DNA of 46,398 nt, from the NCBI RefSeq assembly GCF_913064665.1, contig NZ_CAJYBT010000028.1:1-46398 (forward strand), in the 5' to 3' direction. Below are positions 8,390 to 16,576 of the stretch, piece by piece. Source of the DNA: an uncultured Thioclava sp. GTDB taxonomy: Bacteria > Pseudomonadota > Alphaproteobacteria > Rhodobacterales > Rhodobacteraceae. The notes below the pieces were generated by a model. The model was not told where the DNA came from. It saw nothing but the letters and a program-made list of their open reading frames with translations, and did no database searches. A program made the translations under genes and the position numbers. Every line of letters starts with the position of its first letter. The stretch's first letter is position 1.

Positions 8390-9256
8390 TCAGGCGACGT
8401 TTTCCAGAACCGTTTCGGGCGTCACGCCCAAAGCATGGCACACATCGCGCGTCAGCGTGGGGCGGTTGAGCGTGTAGAAATGCAGATCCTCGACGCCGCC
8501 CTCGATCAGCTTGTCGCAAAGCTCGGTGCACAGCGCGGTTGCCAAAAGCTGTTCGCGATCATCGCGCGTCGCGGCTTCAAACGCCTCTTCGACCCAAGCC
8601 GGGATCGAGGTGCCACAGCTTTGGGCGAATTTCTTAGCCCCTTTCCACGACTGGATCGGCAGGATGCCGGGGATGATCTTGGCCTCGATCCCCTCTTTCT
8701 CGCAGGCATCGCGAAAGCGGAAAAACGTGTCTGCTTCAAAGAAGAACTGCGTGATGGCGCTGGTGGCCCCCGCCTCGACCTTGCGCTTGAGCCAGCGCAC
8801 ATCGGCCAGCGAATCCGTGGCCTCGGGGTGGGGTTCGGGATAGGCGCCCGCGCGGATCGTAAAGCGACCATCTTCGGCCAGTGCCTCGATCAGCTCGACC
8901 GACGAGGCAAATCCATCGGGGTGCGGCGTGAAGCCGTTCGACCCTTTGGGCGGGTCGCCACGAAGGGCGACGATTTCCGTGACGCCAACCTCGGCATAGG
9001 CGTTCACGATCTCCATCGTTTCGGCTTTCGTTGCCTCAACGCAGGTCAAGTGCGCGGCCACATTCAGCCCGTAATTCTTGTGAATCGCGCCCACGGCCTC
9101 ATGGGTCAATTTGCGCGTCGTGCCGCCCGCACCATAGGTGACCGAGACGAATTCAGGCTGCAGCGGCGCCAGAAGCTGCGCCGTTTCCCACAGCCGAAAG
9201 GACGCATCCAGCGTCTGCGGTGGGAAGAACTCAAAGCTGATTTTCGGCGTGGTCAT
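8390..9256 (-). CDS. metF: 5,10-methylenetetrahydrofolate reductase
   Basis: MetF is a FAD-dependent TIM-barrel enzyme that reduces 5,10-methylene-THF to 5-methyl-THF, the methyl donor for methionine synthesis. The 288-residue protein begins with the family signature SFEFFPPQT. It continues with VSVTYGAGG, AHLTCVEATK, VALRGDPPKG, and AITQFFFEADTFFRFRD, all conserved around the flavin and folate sites. The length is that of the bacterial single-domain type. The gene is divergent from metR, which indicates MetR control. A clear terminator follows. Confidence 0.96.
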   Translation of the reverse strand: MTTPKISFEFFPPQTLDASFRLWETAQLLAPLQPEFVSVTYGAGGTTRKLTHEAVGAIHKNYGLNVAAHLTCVEATKAETMEIVNAYAEVGVTEIVALRGDPPKGSNGFTPHPDGFASSVELIEALAEDGRFTIRAGAYPEPHPEATDSLADVRWLKRKVEAGATSAITQFFFEADTFFRFRDACEKEGIEAKIIPGILPIQSWKGAKKFAQSCGTSIPAWVEEAFEAATRDDREQLLATALCTELCDKLIEGGVEDLHFYTLNRPTLTRDVCHALGVTPETVLENVA

Positions 9257-9295
9257 GGCGGCGTTCCTTTTCGTTGGGTCTCTTGTGCCAGATCA

Positions 9296-9337
9296 CTCAT
9301 TGTGAGACAAACTCATAATATTCAAAATTGTTATGAG
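9296..9337. promoter_or_regulatory. Dyad array between metF and metR
   Basis: The shared region has CTCA-TTG-TGAG (9296-9306), followed by the perfect 7-bp arms CTCATAA (9312-9318) and TTATGAG (9331-9337) separated by 12 bp. Several CTCAT/ATGAG half-sites in a row just upstream of metR suggest LysR-type binding that serves both genes. The protein-site match is inferred from position. Confidence 0.5.
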
Positions 9338-9349
9338 CCTGACAACAAG

Positions 9350-10255
9350 ATGCACATCGAGTTCCGTCACCTGCGCACGATCAAGGCAATTCACGATGCG
9401 GGCGGACTCGCGCGGGCGGCGGACCAGTTGCACATAACACAAAGTGCGCTGTCTCACCAAATCAAGGGGCTGGAGGATCAAACCGGGGTCGAACTATTCG
9501 TGCGCCGCTCCAAGCCGCTGAAATTGTCGGCGGCGGGTATGAAGCTGCTGCGATTGGCCGAGCGCATCCTGCCCGAGATCGCCGCAACCGAGGCCGAGTT
9601 CGACGCGCTGCGGTCGGGCCGCGCGGGCCGCTTGCACATTGCGATTGAATGTCACGCCTGTTTCGACTGGCTCTTTCCGGTGCTGGAGCAGTTTCGCCAT
9701 GCCTGGCCCGAAATCGACGTCGATATCCGCCCCGGTCTTGCCTTTAACGCCTTGCCTGCACTGGCGCGCGAAGAGGTCGATCTGGTGATCTCATCTGATC
9801 CCGAAACGATCCCCGGCGTGCAGTTCAACCCGCTGTTTGATTACGCGCCCACGCTGGTGGCCCCGGCCAATAGCCCCTTGGCGGCAAAGCCCTTTGTCGA
9901 GGCCGAAGATTTCGCCGATCAGACGCTGATCACCTACCCGGTGGATCGCGCGCGCATCGACATTTTCACGCAATTGCTGACGCCCGCGCATGTCGAACCC
10001 AAGGCGCATCGCAAGGTCGAGTTGACGGCGGTGATCTTGATGCTGGTGGCCTCGGGGCGCGGGGTGTCGGTGCTGCCCGACTGGGTGCTGCGCGAGGTGA
10101 AGTATCAGCCCGACTACATCACCCGCCCGGTTACCGCGAAAGGGCTGACCAAACGCCTTTATGCTGCGACGCGGGTCGAGGACGCGACGCAGCCTTTCAT
10201 GTCTCATTTCCTGCGCTTGGCACGCTCAGAGCCGGTGAAATTGCAACGCGCATGA
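9350..10255 (+). CDS. metR: LysR-family regulator MetR
   Basis: This 301-residue LysR-type activator has an N-terminal winged HTH (LARAADQLHITQSALSHQIKGLE) and a periplasmic-binding-like effector domain. The stretch RLHIAIECHACFDWLFPVLE and the following NPLFDYAPTLV closely follow the E. coli MetR pattern as I remember it (RLRIAIECHSCxxWL, SPMFDYEVRLV). That pattern and the divergent metF identify it as MetR, which senses homocysteine in enterobacteria. The start is the ATG at 9350. The frame is open back to 8303 only because it runs antisense through metF. It is likely autoregulated through the dyads in the 93-bp intergenic gap. Confidence 0.92.
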   Translation: MHIEFRHLRTIKAIHDAGGLARAADQLHITQSALSHQIKGLEDQTGVELFVRRSKPLKLSAAGMKLLRLAERILPEIAATEAEFDALRSGRAGRLHIAIECHACFDWLFPVLEQFRHAWPEIDVDIRPGLAFNALPALAREEVDLVISSDPETIPGVQFNPLFDYAPTLVAPANSPLAAKPFVEAEDFADQTLITYPVDRARIDIFTQLLTPAHVEPKAHRKVELTAVILMLVASGRGVSVLPDWVLREVKYQPDYITRPVTAKGLTKRLYAATRVEDATQPFMSHFLRLARSEPVKLQRA

Positions 10256-10334
10256 CCGGGGGCGGTGCGCGGGCTCTTGGATTCCGTGCGCAACCCTTGT
10301 AAGGCAGCCGCTTGAAACGCAAGGAGCTCTTCGG

Positions 10335-11126
10335 ATGCAAGGCAGCGCAAACCTCAACCTGATGATCAAGGCCGCCCGCAAGGCAGGCCGCTCGCTGGTC
10401 AAGGACTTCCGTGAGGTAGAGAACCTTCAGGTCTCATCCAAAGGGCCGGGCGACTTCGTGTCCAAAGCCGATCGTGAGGCCGAAGCGATCATCAAGGAAG
10501 ACCTGCGCGCGGCGCGTCCGTCCTATGGCTGGGTTGGCGAAGAAACCGGCGAAGAAGAGGGCGAAGACCCGACCCGTCGCTGGATTGTCGACCCGCTTGA
10601 TGGCACCACGAATTTTCTGCACGGCTTGCCCCATTGGGCCATTTCGATCGCGCTGGAGCATAAGGGCGAAGTGATTGCGGGCGTGGTGTTTGATGCTGCG
10701 AAAGACGAGATGTATTACGCCGAAAAAGGGCTTGGTGCGTTCATGAACGAGACGCGCTTGCGCGTTTCGGGGCGTCACAAAATGATCGAGTCGATCTTTG
10801 CGACCGGCGTTCCTTTTGGCGGCAAAGCGACCCTGCCTGCCACCTTGCAAGACCTTGCGCGTCTGATGCCGCAATGTGCCGGTGTGCGGCGTTGGGGGGC
10901 AGCGGCGCTGGATTTGGCCTATGTCGCCTCGGGGCGCTATGAGGGCTATTGGGAGCGTGGGCTGAATTCCTGGGATATCGCCGCTGGGCTGATTCTGGTG
11001 AAAGAGGCGGGCGGCTTTGTGTCGTCCCTGCGCGAGGGCCGCACGATCTTTGAATCGGGCTCGGTGGTTGCGGCGAATAACGCAATGTTCGACCCGCTGA
11101 AAAAAGTTCTGACGGAAAAAGCCTAG
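10335..11126 (+). CDS. suhB: Inositol-1-monophosphatase family protein SuhB
   Basis: This is a Mg-dependent, lithium-sensitive-type phosphatase of 263 residues. The metal-site motifs are WVGEE (about 66-70) and WIVDPLDGTTNFLHG (DPLDGTT 86-92). The third is LNSWDIAAG in the C-terminal half, preceded by GAAALDLAYVASGRYEGYWE. SuhB homologues hydrolyse inositol monophosphate in vitro and in some bacteria also act on rRNA maturation and antitermination. Which role applies here is open. AAGGAGC (10320-10326) supports the start. It is separated from metR by about 80 bp with no evident terminator. Confidence 0.93.
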   Translation: MQGSANLNLMIKAARKAGRSLVKDFREVENLQVSSKGPGDFVSKADREAEAIIKEDLRAARPSYGWVGEETGEEEGEDPTRRWIVDPLDGTTNFLHGLPHWAISIALEHKGEVIAGVVFDAAKDEMYYAEKGLGAFMNETRLRVSGRHKMIESIFATGVPFGGKATLPATLQDLARLMPQCAGVRRWGAAALDLAYVASGRYEGYWERGLNSWDIAAGLILVKEAGGFVSSLREGRTIFESGSVVAANNAMFDPLKKVLTEKA

Positions 11127-11170
11127 TATTTTAGACGTTCAATCGTCTCTAGGTTGATTTCTGGCGCTTT

Positions 11171-11185
11171 GTTCACTTCTTGTTC
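11171..11185 (+). promoter_or_regulatory. LexA-type box (GTTC-N7-GTTC) upstream of an unknown gene
   Basis: GTTC (11171-11174), seven bases, then GTTC (11182-11185) matches exactly the direct-repeat operator reported for Rhodobacter-type LexA. It lies 47 bp upstream of the next start codon and in the same orientation relative to its gene as the imuA site at 41850-41864. Eight fixed bases are expected about once by chance in a window of this size, so this one is a candidate. Confidence 0.45.
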
Positions 11186-11194
11186 ACCGTCCCG

Positions 11195-11216
11195 TGGCAG
11201 CGTGCAAATGCTGCCA
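11195..11216 (+). promoter_or_regulatory. 5'-leader hairpin
   Basis: TGGCAGC (11195-11201) and GCTGCCA (11210-11216) are perfect 7-bp arms around an 8-nt loop. The hairpin ends 1 nt before the AGGAGG ribosome site (11218-11223) of the following gene, so it could affect initiation. Confidence 0.4.
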
Positions 11217-11232
11217 TAGGAGGGACGCTGCC

Positions 11233-11871
11233 ATGTTCCAAGATCTTTATTGGGCCGATGCTGGCCCACACCAGTCGCGTGCAGAATTCGGTGGGGCCTA
11301 CCCGATCGAAGCGGCGCTGGATGAGTTGCGCCTTGCTGCGCGCGACCTTGCTTTCGCCGAAACCGCTGAGATGATTGCGCAAAACCGCATCACTGTGATG
11401 GACGGAATGATTGCCGCCTGTGAAAAGGATGCCACGCAATCCGCCACGTCTGAGGCGGTGGCGTTGCGGGATGCGGCGGCAAATCTGCGCGAAGAGCGGG
11501 CGTCACTGGTGGCGACCTTGCCGTTGGAATGTGACTTTCGGGCCGATCAACGGGATCTCGCGCGCGCCCGGATTGCGGCGGTGCATGCGCGGCTTAGGGC
11601 GTGGCTTGAAAACCCGGATGCGGTTGAGGCTGCGTTCAATCCCAATATCGCCCAAGATGAGGCCGTTGATCTGGTGCACGAAGGGTTGGCTTGCTCGCCC
11701 GATGACATCGCGATGACCGCGCGTGCGCAAGCGCGTGCACGCCTCTATGAGGTCTCTGCCGGAGAGGCGCTGGATATTTCGCCCGTCGCGCCCATGCCGG
11801 CCACGCATTGTGCTGCTTGGCTTGCTGGCCGGTTGGTGGCGCGGGCGCGGGCTCGGCGCATTCGCAGCTAA
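11233..11871 (+). CDS. Hypothetical protein, possible SOS gene
   Basis: This 212-residue protein belongs to no family I recognise. It has no signal peptide or membrane segment. It is mostly alpha-helical by eye and rich in Ala, Arg and Asp/Glu. It has two helical blocks (about residues 25-95 and 100-140) and a short basic C-terminus (RLVARARARRIRS). The start is well supported by AGGAGG (11218-11223). Upstream are a GTTC-N7-GTTC element and a hairpin adjacent to the ribosome site. LexA control would make it a DNA-damage-inducible gene, but nothing in the protein itself shows a function. It converges on a GST gene 49 bp away. Confidence 0.7.
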   Translation: MFQDLYWADAGPHQSRAEFGGAYPIEAALDELRLAARDLAFAETAEMIAQNRITVMDGMIAACEKDATQSATSEAVALRDAAANLREERASLVATLPLECDFRADQRDLARARIAAVHARLRAWLENPDAVEAAFNPNIAQDEAVDLVHEGLACSPDDIAMTARAQARARLYEVSAGEALDISPVAPMPATHCAAWLAGRLVARARARRIRS

Positions 11872-11920
11872 GATGCGGTACCGAGGATTGGCGCGCGGTC
11901 CTAGTCGCGTGCCGGAATCG

Positions 11921-12595
11921 TCAATCCGCGCTGCACTGCGGGCGCTCAAGAAAGCGATCCAGATAGGCGGGGACATGGCGCAGCGCGTCCCACCCGGTCA
12001 TGGCACCCACTTTGTAAAAGTCGCGCAAGGTGCGCAGCCAAGGGGCGATCGCGATATCGGCAATCGTGTAGTCCCCCGCAATCCAGTCGCGCCCCGCGAG
12101 CGCCCCGTCAAGCACGCCCAGTAGGCGGGCGGCCTCTTCGCGGTAGTGCTCTTTGGGGCGCGGATCGTCGATGTCTTTGCCCGTGCTGACGTGGAAATAG
12201 CCAAGCTGGCCAAACATCGGGCCGATACCACCCATCTGAAACATCAGCCATTGCAGCACTTCATAACGCCGCGCCTGTGGCAAAAGCTGCCCCGTTTTCT
12301 CGGCCAGATAAATCAGGATCGCGCCGCTTTCAAACAGCGCCAATGGCGTGCCGCCCGGCCCGTTTGGATCAATGATGGCAGGGATTTTGTTATTGGGATT
12401 GAGCGAGAGAAACTCGGGGCTCATTTGATCTGAGGTGGCGAATTTCACCAGATGCGGCTCGTAGGGAAGGCCGATCTCTTCAAGCATGATCGAAACCTTC
12501 ACCCCATTGGGTGTGGGAAACGAATATAGCTGGAGCACCTGCGGATTGCTGGCAGGCCAACGCCGGGTAATCGGGAATTTTGACAGGTCAGACAC
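11921..12595 (-). CDS. Glutathione S-transferase family protein (YghU/YfcG-like)
   Basis: This 224-residue cytosolic protein has a thioredoxin-fold N-terminal domain: LQLYSFPTPNGVKVSIMLEE, then NPNNKIPAIID with the cis-Pro, then FESGAILIYLAEK with the glutathione-binding Glu-Ser. An all-helical C-terminal domain follows, containing DYTIADIAIAPWLR. The 'TPNG' active-site loop and the Asn-Asn-Lys-Ile-Pro stretch resemble the nu-class disulfide-bond reductases YghU and YfcG more than classical conjugating GSTs. The native substrate is unknown. gshA is elsewhere in the window. Confidence 0.88.
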   Translation of the reverse strand: MSDLSKFPITRRWPASNPQVLQLYSFPTPNGVKVSIMLEEIGLPYEPHLVKFATSDQMSPEFLSLNPNNKIPAIIDPNGPGGTPLALFESGAILIYLAEKTGQLLPQARRYEVLQWLMFQMGGIGPMFGQLGYFHVSTGKDIDDPRPKEHYREEAARLLGVLDGALAGRDWIAGDYTIADIAIAPWLRTLRDFYKVGAMTGWDALRHVPAYLDRFLERPQCSAD

Positions 12596-12709
12596 GACGT
12601 GCAGGACTCCTATTGTTTACGCTGGGCGCGACATCTCGCCACACGAGGTTAAACTATGTTAGTATCCCCGCACCCGAAAGTCGTTCGGGCTATCTCTAAG
12701 GGGCAGAGA

Positions 12710-13138
12710 ATGATTCAAGAGTTCAAGGATTTCATCGCCAAAGGCAATGTCATGGACATGGCGGTTGGTATTATCGTTGGCGCCGCGTTTACTGCGATCG
12801 TCACATCTTTGGTTGGCGATCTGATCAATCCGATTATCGGGTTGTTCACAGGCGGCATCGATTTCTCCAACAAATACGTCGTGCTGGCAGGGGACGTTCC
12901 CGCCGGGTCCGCTTTGGCGGCGGCACGCGAGGCTGGCGCATCGGTCTTCGCCTATGGTTCGTTTATCATGGCGATCATCAATTTCCTGATTATCGCCTTT
13001 GTGGTGTTCCTGTTGGTGAAGCTGGTGAACCGCGTTAAATCTGCCGCGGAAAAGCCCGACGACGTTGCACCCGAAGTGCCGACGGGACCGAGCGAACTGG
13101 ACGTGTTGCTTGAAATTCGTGACGCATTGAAAAAATAA
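12710..13138 (+). CDS. mscL: Large-conductance mechanosensitive channel
   Basis: MscL is a homopentameric inner-membrane channel that opens on membrane tension and releases solutes on hypo-osmotic shock. The 142-residue protein starts with the amphipathic helix [22 protein letters not shown]1 is [20 protein letters not shown], followed by a periplasmic loop, TM2 [20 protein letters not shown]-like, and the C-terminal helical bundle segment [15 protein letters not shown]. The start at 12710 is set by AAGGGG and the family N-terminus, although the frame is open to 12656. A strong bidirectional terminator follows. Confidence 0.96.
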   Translation: MIQEFKDFIAKGNVMDMAVGIIVGAAFTAIVTSLVGDLINPIIGLFTGGIDFSNKYVVLAGDVPAGSALAAAREAGASVFAYGSFIMAIINFLIIAFVVFLLVKLVNRVKSAAEKPDDVAPEVPTGPSELDVLLEIRDALKK

Positions 13139-13160
13139 GCCTACTTTGCGCGGCTTGCAA

Positions 13161-13188
13161 AAAAGGCCCGGGGTGACCCGGGCCTTTT
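13161..13188. terminator. Bidirectional terminator between mscL and ald
   Basis: AAAAGGCCCGGG (13161-13172), loop GTGA and CCCGGGCCTTTT (13177-13188) form a perfect 12-bp stem with A and T runs. It serves mscL and the convergent ald. Confidence 0.9.
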
Positions 13189-13204
13189 CGTATCGCGATA
13201 GCGC

Positions 13205-14320
13205 TTAAGCCAGCAGGGACTCTGTCGTGGTCAATGGCAGGCCAAGCGCCTCGGCCACCGCCGCATAGGTGATCTGTCCCTCATGTACGTTCAGACCGTT
13301 CGCAAGGTGGGAATCGTCCGTGCAGGCCTTCTGCCAGCCCTTGTTGGCCAGTGCCAACATGAAGGGCTGCGTCGCGTTTGACAGCGCCAAGGTCGCCGTG
13401 CGCGCAACGGCACCGGGCATATTGGCCACGCAGTAATGCATCACACCCTCGACCTCATAGATCGGATCGTCATGGGTCGTGGCATGCGAGGTTTCCACGC
13501 AACCGCCCTGATCAATCGCCACATCGACAATCGCAGCCCCCGGTTTCATCGTTTTCAGCATGTCGCGCGTCACCAGTTTGGGCGCAGCCGCCCCCGGAAT
13601 CAGCACCGCGCCGATCACCAGATCGGCCGCTGCGACCAATGCAGCGGTCTCGGCTTTTGACGAATAGGCGGTGCGGAAAACCCCGGCGAAGGTGTCATCG
13701 AGATAGCGCAGGCGCGGCAACGAGCGGTCCAGCACCGTGACATCCGCGCCCATTCCCGCCGCCACACGCGCAGCCTGCGTGCCAACCACGCCACCGCCGA
13801 TCACGACAACTTTGGCGGGGGCCACGCCGGGAACGCCACCCAGCAAAACGCCGCGCCCGCCATTGGCCTTTTGCAAGGTCCAAGCGCCCACTTGCGGTGC
13901 AAGACGCCCCGCCACTTCCGACATCGGTGCGAGCAGGGGCAACGTGCCGTCCTTGGCCGTCACGGTTTCATAGGCGATGCAGGTCGCGCCCGATTGCATC
14001 AATTCGCGCGCCTGTGCCTCATCGGCGGCGAGATGCAGATAGGTAAACAGAATCTGGCCCTTGCGCAGCATCGCGCGCTCGGACGTCTGGGGCTCTTTGA
14101 CCTTCACGATCATGTCGGCCGCCTCAAAGACCGCCTTGGCGCTGGGCGCAATCTTGGCACCCGCTGCCTCATAATCGGCATCGCTAAAGCCCGCACCCAC
14201 GCCTGCGCCGGCCTCGACGAGAACCGCGTGGCCATGTGCCACCGCCTCATGCGCTGCAGCCGGCGTCAGCCCGACCCGGTATTCCTGTGACTTGATCTCG
14301 CGCACGGTTCCGATTTTCAT
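13205..14320 (-). CDS. ald: Alanine dehydrogenase
   Basis: The enzyme catalyses NAD-dependent reversible oxidative deamination of L-alanine to pyruvate and ammonia. The 371-residue protein begins MKIGTVREIKSQEYRVGLTP, in which the Arg of the EYRVGL motif binds substrate. It has MIVKVKEP with the catalytic lysine region and ILFTYLHLA with the catalytic histidine. The dinucleotide fold is VVVIGGGVVGTQAARVAAGMG, and DVAIDQGG is conserved near the C-terminus. The ATG at 14320 has GGAGGAAA 6-14 nt upstream. The divergent Lrp-type gene is its likely regulator. Confidence 0.96.
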   Translation of the reverse strand: MKIGTVREIKSQEYRVGLTPAAAHEAVAHGHAVLVEAGAGVGAGFSDADYEAAGAKIAPSAKAVFEAADMIVKVKEPQTSERAMLRKGQILFTYLHLAADEAQARELMQSGATCIAYETVTAKDGTLPLLAPMSEVAGRLAPQVGAWTLQKANGGRGVLLGGVPGVAPAKVVVIGGGVVGTQAARVAAGMGADVTVLDRSLPRLRYLDDTFAGVFRTAYSSKAETAALVAAADLVIGAVLIPGAAAPKLVTRDMLKTMKPGAAIVDVAIDQGGCVETSHATTHDDPIYEVEGVMHYCVANMPGAVARTATLALSNATQPFMLALANKGWQKACTDDSHLANGLNVHEGQITYAAVAEALGLPLTTTESLLA

Positions 14321-14368
14321 TGCGTTTCCTCCTCCAATGGTCCTGTCGCGTCCTGACCTTACTATGGG

Positions 14369-14384
14369 TTTTCTTGCGCGAAAT
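14369..14384. promoter_or_regulatory. Lrp-like half-sites between ald and its regulator
   Basis: TTTTC (14369-14373), six bases, then GAAAT (14380-14384) resembles the TTTTCT-N-AGAAAA symmetry of Lrp sites. It lies about 50 bp upstream of ald. The dyad is short, so it is a weak candidate. Confidence 0.3.
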
Positions 14385-14464
14385 CGGTTTGCCAATATGT
14401 GATTGTGACATCGCTAAAGCGCCGGTATCTTCGGTGAAAGCGGGTCAAGGCAGCAGGAACTTGC

Positions 14465-14929
14465 ATGGATGGTAAATTGGACGCGACAGATCGTCGACTT
14501 TTGACGGTGTTACAAAAGCTTGGGCGAATCTCTAATGCCGATCTGAGCGAGCGGGTGAACCTCTCTCCCTCGGCCTGTCACAGGCGTGTCCAGCGGCTGG
14601 AGGAAGAGGGCTATATTCGCGATTACGTGGCGCTTTTAGATGCGCGCAAGATGGGGCGCACGACGGTGATCTATGTCGAGATCAAGCTGTCGGGGCAGGC
14701 CGATGAAATCCTTGCCGCATTTGAGAACGAGGTGCAAAAAGTGCCCGAAGTGCTTGAGTGTCACCTGATGGCGGGGGCTGCGGATTATCTTTTGAAGGTC
14801 GTGGCCAAAGATACCGAAGATTTTGCGCGCCTGCATCGTGCCAAACTGGCCTGTCTACCCGGGGTAATGCAAATTCAGTCAAGTTTCTCGTTGAAATGCG
14901 TGCAATGGACGACGGCGTTGCCGGTGTGA
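14465..14929 (+). CDS. Lrp/AsnC family regulator, AldR-like
   Basis: This 154-residue protein has an N-terminal HTH (LDATDRRLLTVLQKLGRISN, then LSERVNLSPSACHRRVQRLEEEG) and the C-terminal Lrp sensor domain (CHLMAGAADYLLKVVAKDTE). The DYLLKV strand and the Gly-Ala-x-Asp turn are the family hallmarks. It is transcribed away from ald across a 144-bp gap. The same pairing (aldR-aldA) is known in rhizobia, where the regulator activates alanine dehydrogenase, so the assignment as AldR-like rests on context. It converges on trkH with an 11-bp gap and no visible terminator. Confidence 0.9.
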   Translation: MDGKLDATDRRLLTVLQKLGRISNADLSERVNLSPSACHRRVQRLEEEGYIRDYVALLDARKMGRTTVIYVEIKLSGQADEILAAFENEVQKVPEVLECHLMAGAADYLLKVVAKDTEDFARLHRAKLACLPGVMQIQSSFSLKCVQWTTALPV

Positions 14930-14940
14930 CGTCAATCTGA

Positions 14941-16389
14941 CTAGTCGCGCCAGAATTTGGGCAGGAACAGCACAAGGATCGCCAGCATCCCGATACGCCC
15001 CAACAGCATCGCCAGCGTCATCAACCAGATCGCAGTGGTCGAAAACGCGGCCATTGTGCCGCTGCTGGCAGTCAGCGGCCCGATCGCATAGCCGATATTT
15101 CCCAGCGCCCCCCACGTCGCGAATAGCGCCGAGATGAAATCGGCTCCGGTCATCGAAATGCCGACCGAAATCACCCCAAGCGCCAGAATATAGCCGGTGA
15201 AATAGAGGATCAGCGAGGACAGCACGTCCTCTTCGAGAACCTTGCCGCCAAGCCGGGGCAAGATGACGCGATGGGGCGCGTGCAACCGGCGCACCGAGGT
15301 GCGGATCACTGCCGCCAGCGCTTGCCAGCGAAAGACCGAAAGCGCGCCCGAACTGGAGCCCGTGCAACCGCCGATCAGCCCGACCCAATAGACCAGAACC
15401 ACGCCAAAACTGCCCCAATGGGTCACATCCGAGGTGCCAAACCCGGTGCCCGTGATGATCGAGGACAGGTTGAAACTGCTATCGCGCAGGATGTCCTCGA
15501 AAGAGCCTTGGCGATGCAGGTAGCGCCAGATCAGCAAGGCTCCCAGGGCGATTGCGAACCAGCGCAGAAACGCGCGCACCTGCGGGTCTGCCCAAAAGGG
15601 GCGCAGGTCGCCATGGCCCAGTTGCACATAGCGGATAAAGGGCAGCGCCGAGGCCAGCATGAAGAGTGTCCCGGCATATTGGGCGGCAGGGGGGAAGCCT
15701 GCAAAGCTGGAATCATGGGTGCCAAAACCGCCCGTCGCAAGCGTCGCCATCGCGTAGCAAATCGCGTCGAACGGTGTCATCCCCGTCGCGCTATAGCTGA
15801 CCGCGCAAATAACGGTGAGGGAGCCATAGACCCAAAGCAGCGATTTCGCGATATCGCGCGCGCGCGGCATCACCTTGCCCAGCGTATCAAAGCCTTCGGT
15901 CTGGAAATAGCGCATCCCGCCAATGCGCAGTACGGGCAGAAAGATCATCGCGACAAAGGCGATACCAAGCCCGCCGAACCAGTTCAGCATTGCACGCCAC
16001 AGCAGGACCGAACGGGGCAGCTCATCAAGATCGGTGAAGACCGTGTAACCAGTCGTCGTGATGCCTGAGGATGCCTCGAAATAGGCATTGGTGAAGGACA
16101 CATGCGGCGCTCCCTCAATAAAGGGCAGCGCGGCAAAACAGGGCACGGTGAGCCAGATCGCGGCGGTCAGCAAATAGGCCTGCCGGGTGGTCAGCCCATC
16201 ATCGCTTTCGCTATGGGAAGCCATTGCAAGAAGGCTGCCCACCAGCATCGTCTCGATCGCGGCTTCGAGGAATTCTTGCCAGTTCAAGTTGGCGTCGTGC
16301 AGGTCGATCATCATCGGCACCAGCATCGACGCACCCAGCGCCGCAAGGATCAGACCAAGCAAATGTGTAACGGGCCGGACATCGGACAT
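14941..16389 (-). CDS. trkH: TrkH family potassium uptake protein
   Basis: This is the K+-translocating membrane subunit of a Trk-type system, 482 residues with four membrane-pore-membrane repeats. The four filter loops are recognisable as SSGITTTGYTV, ATLATGGFGTHD, ITGTGFGTSDV and IGGCTGSSSG, each with the conserved glycine. No TrkA regulatory subunit gene is present in the window. A perfect 11-bp inverted repeat lies 55 bp upstream of the start and could be a control element. The length matches the family. Confidence 0.94.
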   Translation of the reverse strand: MSDVRPVTHLLGLILAALGASMLVPMMIDLHDANLNWQEFLEAAIETMLVGSLLAMASHSESDDGLTTRQAYLLTAAIWLTVPCFAALPFIEGAPHVSFTNAYFEASSGITTTGYTVFTDLDELPRSVLLWRAMLNWFGGLGIAFVAMIFLPVLRIGGMRYFQTEGFDTLGKVMPRARDIAKSLLWVYGSLTVICAVSYSATGMTPFDAICYAMATLATGGFGTHDSSFAGFPPAAQYAGTLFMLASALPFIRYVQLGHGDLRPFWADPQVRAFLRWFAIALGALLIWRYLHRQGSFEDILRDSSFNLSSIITGTGFGTSDVTHWGSFGVVLVYWVGLIGGCTGSSSGALSVFRWQALAAVIRTSVRRLHAPHRVILPRLGGKVLEEDVLSSLILYFTGYILALGVISVGISMTGADFISALFATWGALGNIGYAIGPLTASSGTMAAFSTTAIWLMTLAMLLGRIGMLAILVLFLPKFWRD

Positions 16390-16443
16390 GTTTGAAAGCG
16401 GTTCCAGCCTTGAGTGCCAATGCGTCGCGAAAGGGTAGGCGCT

Positions 16444-16473
16444 GCGACGATTTAGGCAAGGTTAAATCGTCGC
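16444..16473. promoter_or_regulatory. Perfect 11-bp inverted repeat upstream of trkH
   Basis: GCGACGATTTA (16444-16454) and TAAATCGTCGC (16463-16473) flank an 8-nt loop. There is no T-run on either side, so it looks like an operator or leader hairpin and not a terminator. It sits 55-84 bp upstream of the trkH start. Confidence 0.5.
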
Positions 16474-16489
16474 GCCGCATTTAGAAAAC

Positions 16490-16520
16490 CAAAAACCCCC
16501 GACGGCGAGGCCACGGGGGT
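16490..16520 (-). terminator. Terminator of rpsU
   Basis: ACCCCCG (16495-16501) pairs with CGGGGGT (16514-16520). On the minus strand the stem is followed by TTTTT (16494-16490). Confidence 0.75.
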
Positions 16521-16576
16521 CATCAGCGCGGGCAAGCCCGCCAGCATTTTCAGACGCTTCAAGCGGCGTAGAGCGC

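Noticed and set aside
8303-9349. N-terminal extension of the LysR-type frame by 349 codons
   Set aside because: It runs antisense through metF. The LysR HTH starts at 9350 and the extension has no domain.
9257-9349. SAM or cobalamin riboswitch upstream of metF
   Set aside because: The 93-bp gap is too short and shows protein-type dyads, with no riboswitch core elements.
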